Source of the DNA: Pseudomonadales bacterium
Lineage (GTDB): Bacteria; Pseudomonadota; Gammaproteobacteria; Steroidobacterales; Steroidobacteraceae
Direction: 5' to 3'
DNA: 7,732 bases
Assembly (NCBI GenBank): GCA_020442965.1
Contig: JAGRJB010000399.1
Location: forward strand, 1 to 7,732
Shown: positions 6,557 to 7,732 of the stretch, piece by piece
How the letters are laid out: each line of letters opens with the position of its first letter
How positions within the stretch are numbered: the stretch's first letter is position 1
Program-made: the position numbers and the translations under genes
The notes under the pieces: model-generated
Databases searched by the model: none
Told to the model about the DNA's origin: nothing
Seen by the model: the letters and a program-made list of their open reading frames with translations, nothing else

Positions 6557-7487
6557 GAACAAGCCGGAAGACACTGCCAACGCTGCGGGTCACTTTTCCA
6601 TCAAGGCCGTTTTCCAGGCGACCGGCGTGTCGGTCGAGACGCTGCGTGCGTGGGAAAGGCGCTACGACGTTGTTTCACCCAGGCGCGACGCCGCCGGACG
6701 GCGCAGCTACAGCGCTGCGGATGTGTCGCGCCTGCGTCTGCTGCGGGCCGCAACCGAGGTCGGCCATGCGATCAGCAAGGTTGCACCGCTCACCAATGCC
6801 GAATTAGTTGCGTTGGTGGAACAGTCAGCGGGGCACATTCGACCTTTGTCGCGTTCTGCGCCATTCGTCGAGCGTGCTCTCGCGGCGGCCGAGGCAACCG
6901 ATCCGATCCTGGTGGAGGAATCCCTGATCGCTGCAATGGCGCTACTGCCTCCGGGCGAAGTTGCGCATCACGTGATTGCACCGCTGGTGCGCGAAATCGG
7001 CGAGCGTTGGCACCGCGGCGATATATCGATTGCACAAGAGCACATGGTGACTGACATCATCAAACGCTTGGTGGTGGCAGTTTCGCGCAGCTACTTGCAA
7101 AAGGAAGGGGCGCCGCGACTGGTGTTGGCCACCCTGTCGGACGAGCGCCATGAACTCGGCATCCTGATGTGCGCCTGGCTTGCCGCTACTCGCCGGCTGC
7201 GCACGCATTACCTGGGTGCCGATTGCCCAGCGCGCGAAATCGGCCGTTTTGCGTCGAATGTGCAGGCGACGGCGGTACTCATCAGCGTGGTCCGGCCGGA
7301 GTCGGGCGCTGCCACCCTGCGCGAGCTGACAGACTTGGCGCGCGAGCTGCCGGAGCGTTGCGAGATCTGGCTGGGCGGCGCCGGAGTCGATCAGCTTGCG
7401 ACCGACCAACTGCCGGCGCGCTGCACGGTATTGCCGACCGCATTTGACTTTGAGCAGCGACTCGACTTAATGCCCCACGCGAACTGA
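6555..7487 (+). CDS. MerR-family B12-binding regulator, CarH/LitR-type photoreceptor
   Basis: A 310-aa transcription factor. Residues 14-81 are a MerR-type winged helix (FSIKAVFQATGVSVETLRAWERRYDV, with the RRSYSAADV wing). Residues about 103-180 form a four-helix cobalamin-cap domain with the W-x9-EH signature (W152, E162, H163). Residues about 187-300 are a Rossmann-type cobalamin domain with E-x-H-x2-G (E197, H199, G202), S244 and the G274-G275 pair. These are the residues that hold adenosylcobalamin in CarH, with H199 the expected lower ligand. In that family the dark B12-bound tetramer represses and light breaks the Co-C bond and releases DNA. The gene diverges from the fasciclin gene, and operator-like repeats overlap both promoters. 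The ATG at 6555 has only a weak GGTG ahead of it, but no alternative start exists before the HTH. The product probably represses itself and the fasciclin gene in the dark. Light response is inferred, not shown. Confidence 0.92.
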   Translation: MNKPEDTANAAGHFSIKAVFQATGVSVETLRAWERRYDVVSPRRDAAGRRSYSAADVSRLRLLRAATEVGHAISKVAPLTNAELVALVEQSAGHIRPLSRSAPFVERALAAAEATDPILVEESLIAAMALLPPGEVAHHVIAPLVREIGERWHRGDISIAQEHMVTDIIKRLVVAVSRSYLQKEGAPRLVLATLSDERHELGILMCAWLAATRRLRTHYLGADCPAREIGRFASNVQATAVLISVVRPESGAATLRELTDLARELPERCEIWLGGAGVDQLATDQLPARCTVLPTAFDFEQRLDLMPHAN

Positions 7488-7630
7488 GCGGCTTGTTGCA
7501 CTTCCCGCACGTCTCTTGGCCGCGACTTGACGACTAACATTTCGCCGCGTCAACCTGTTTGCCTATCGAGCGTTTAGCACGGACGGCCGCTCGACTGAGC
7601 GGCGAGCGATGACGCAATCAGGGAGGCGCG
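7488..7630. other. Intergenic region between regulator and lipoprotein genes
   Basis: No coding sequence is supported here. It holds an inverted repeat TTGACG-N15-CGTCAA (7527-7532 and 7548-7553), a short perfect hairpin (7586-7603) and the ribosome binding site AGGGAGG (7620-7626) of the following lipoprotein gene. I see no intrinsic terminator with a T-tract for the regulator gene and no convincing -35/-10 pair, although a promoter for the lipoprotein gene is likely within it. Confidence 0.5.
7586..7603. other. Short hairpin upstream of the lipoprotein gene
   Basis: GCCGCTC (7586-7592), loop GACT, GAGCGGC (7597-7603): a perfect 7-bp GC-rich stem. No T-run follows on either strand, so it is not a standard intrinsic terminator. 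It lies 27 bases before the lipoprotein ATG and could be a leader structure, a Rho-linked or degenerate terminator, or chance. Confidence 0.35.
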
Positions 7631-7732
7631 ATGACGGGTTCTCGTTCGATTCTGGCGCTGTTGATGACCGCGGCACTGGCGGTGACCGGCGGTTGCGGCG
7701 GCGGCGATGAGTCGACCAATGCGCCGCCGATC
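7631..7732 (+). CDS. Lipoprotein, N-terminal part (runs off window)
   Basis: The first 34 codons of a plus-strand gene. The N-terminus MTGSRSILALLMTAALAVTG is a short lipoprotein signal peptide. The hydrophobic core ends in VTGGC with Cys22 as the expected lipidated residue. The -3 residue is Thr rather than the usual Leu/Val, a slightly off-consensus lipobox. After the Cys comes a Gly-rich linker and acidic residues (GGGDESTNAPPI), a common tether in outer-membrane-targeted lipoproteins of proteobacteria. The start is supported by AGGGAGG four bases ahead of the ATG. The folded domain lies beyond the window, so function is unknown. It follows the regulator gene by 143 bases and probably has its own promoter. 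Confidence 0.8.
   Translation, partial: MTGSRSILALLMTAALAVTGGCGGGDESTNAPPI

Noticed and set aside
6353..7054. 233-codon plus-strand open frame across the divergent promoter into the regulator gene
   Set aside because: It crosses the fasciclin 5' end and promoter region and is Cys/Arg-rich out of frame with the clear MerR protein.
7586..7603. Intrinsic terminator for the regulator gene
   Set aside because: The hairpin is sound, but no T-tract follows on either strand.

Overview
The window is GC-rich (roughly 60%) bacterial chromosome with tight same-strand gene spacing, Shine-Dalgarno-led starts and Gram-negative envelope genes (periplasmic adaptor, signal-peptide protein, lipoprotein). This points to a high-GC proteobacterium. 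A gamma- or betaproteobacterium is my guess from protein style; no rRNA or marker gene fixes the taxon.

Left part, all on the minus strand (5754 down to 1): an apparent operon in the order acyl-CoA dehydrogenase (5754-4567), HlyD/MacA-type periplasmic adaptor (4516-3293), MacB/LolD-type ABC ATPase (3256-2534), FtsX/MacB-type permease (2534-1368), a second different FtsX-type permease (1357-164), then the first 49 codons of a small membrane protein that runs off the window (147-1). Gaps are 50, 36, -1, 10 and 16 bases. Together adaptor, ATPase and two permeases form one tripartite-type export or envelope transporter; no TolC-like outer-membrane gene is visible. The dehydrogenase at the head is a metabolic enzyme of the ACAD10/11-like branch, and its link to the transporter is unexplained.

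Middle: a clear intrinsic terminator (minus strand, 5845-5876) separates that operon from a secreted single-domain fasciclin (FAS1) protein (6413-5904, minus).

Right part: divergent from the fasciclin gene is a MerR-family regulator with a C-terminal cobalamin-binding module (6555-7487, plus). It carries both signatures of the CarH/LitR class of B12-dependent light sensors (W-x9-EH and E-x-H-x2-G). The 141-base AT-rich gap between the two divergent genes holds two perfect TGTACA sites and a consensus TTGACA -35 box placed 11 bp from one of them, which reads as a self-controlled, probably light-switched, divergent promoter. The window closes with 143 bases of non-coding DNA containing a small hairpin, and the first 34 codons of a plus-strand lipoprotein.

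The most interesting unit is the regulator / operator / fasciclin pair: the sequence supports a photoreceptor controlling a secreted adhesion-type protein. I did not find a CRISPR array, mobile element, tRNA or rRNA.
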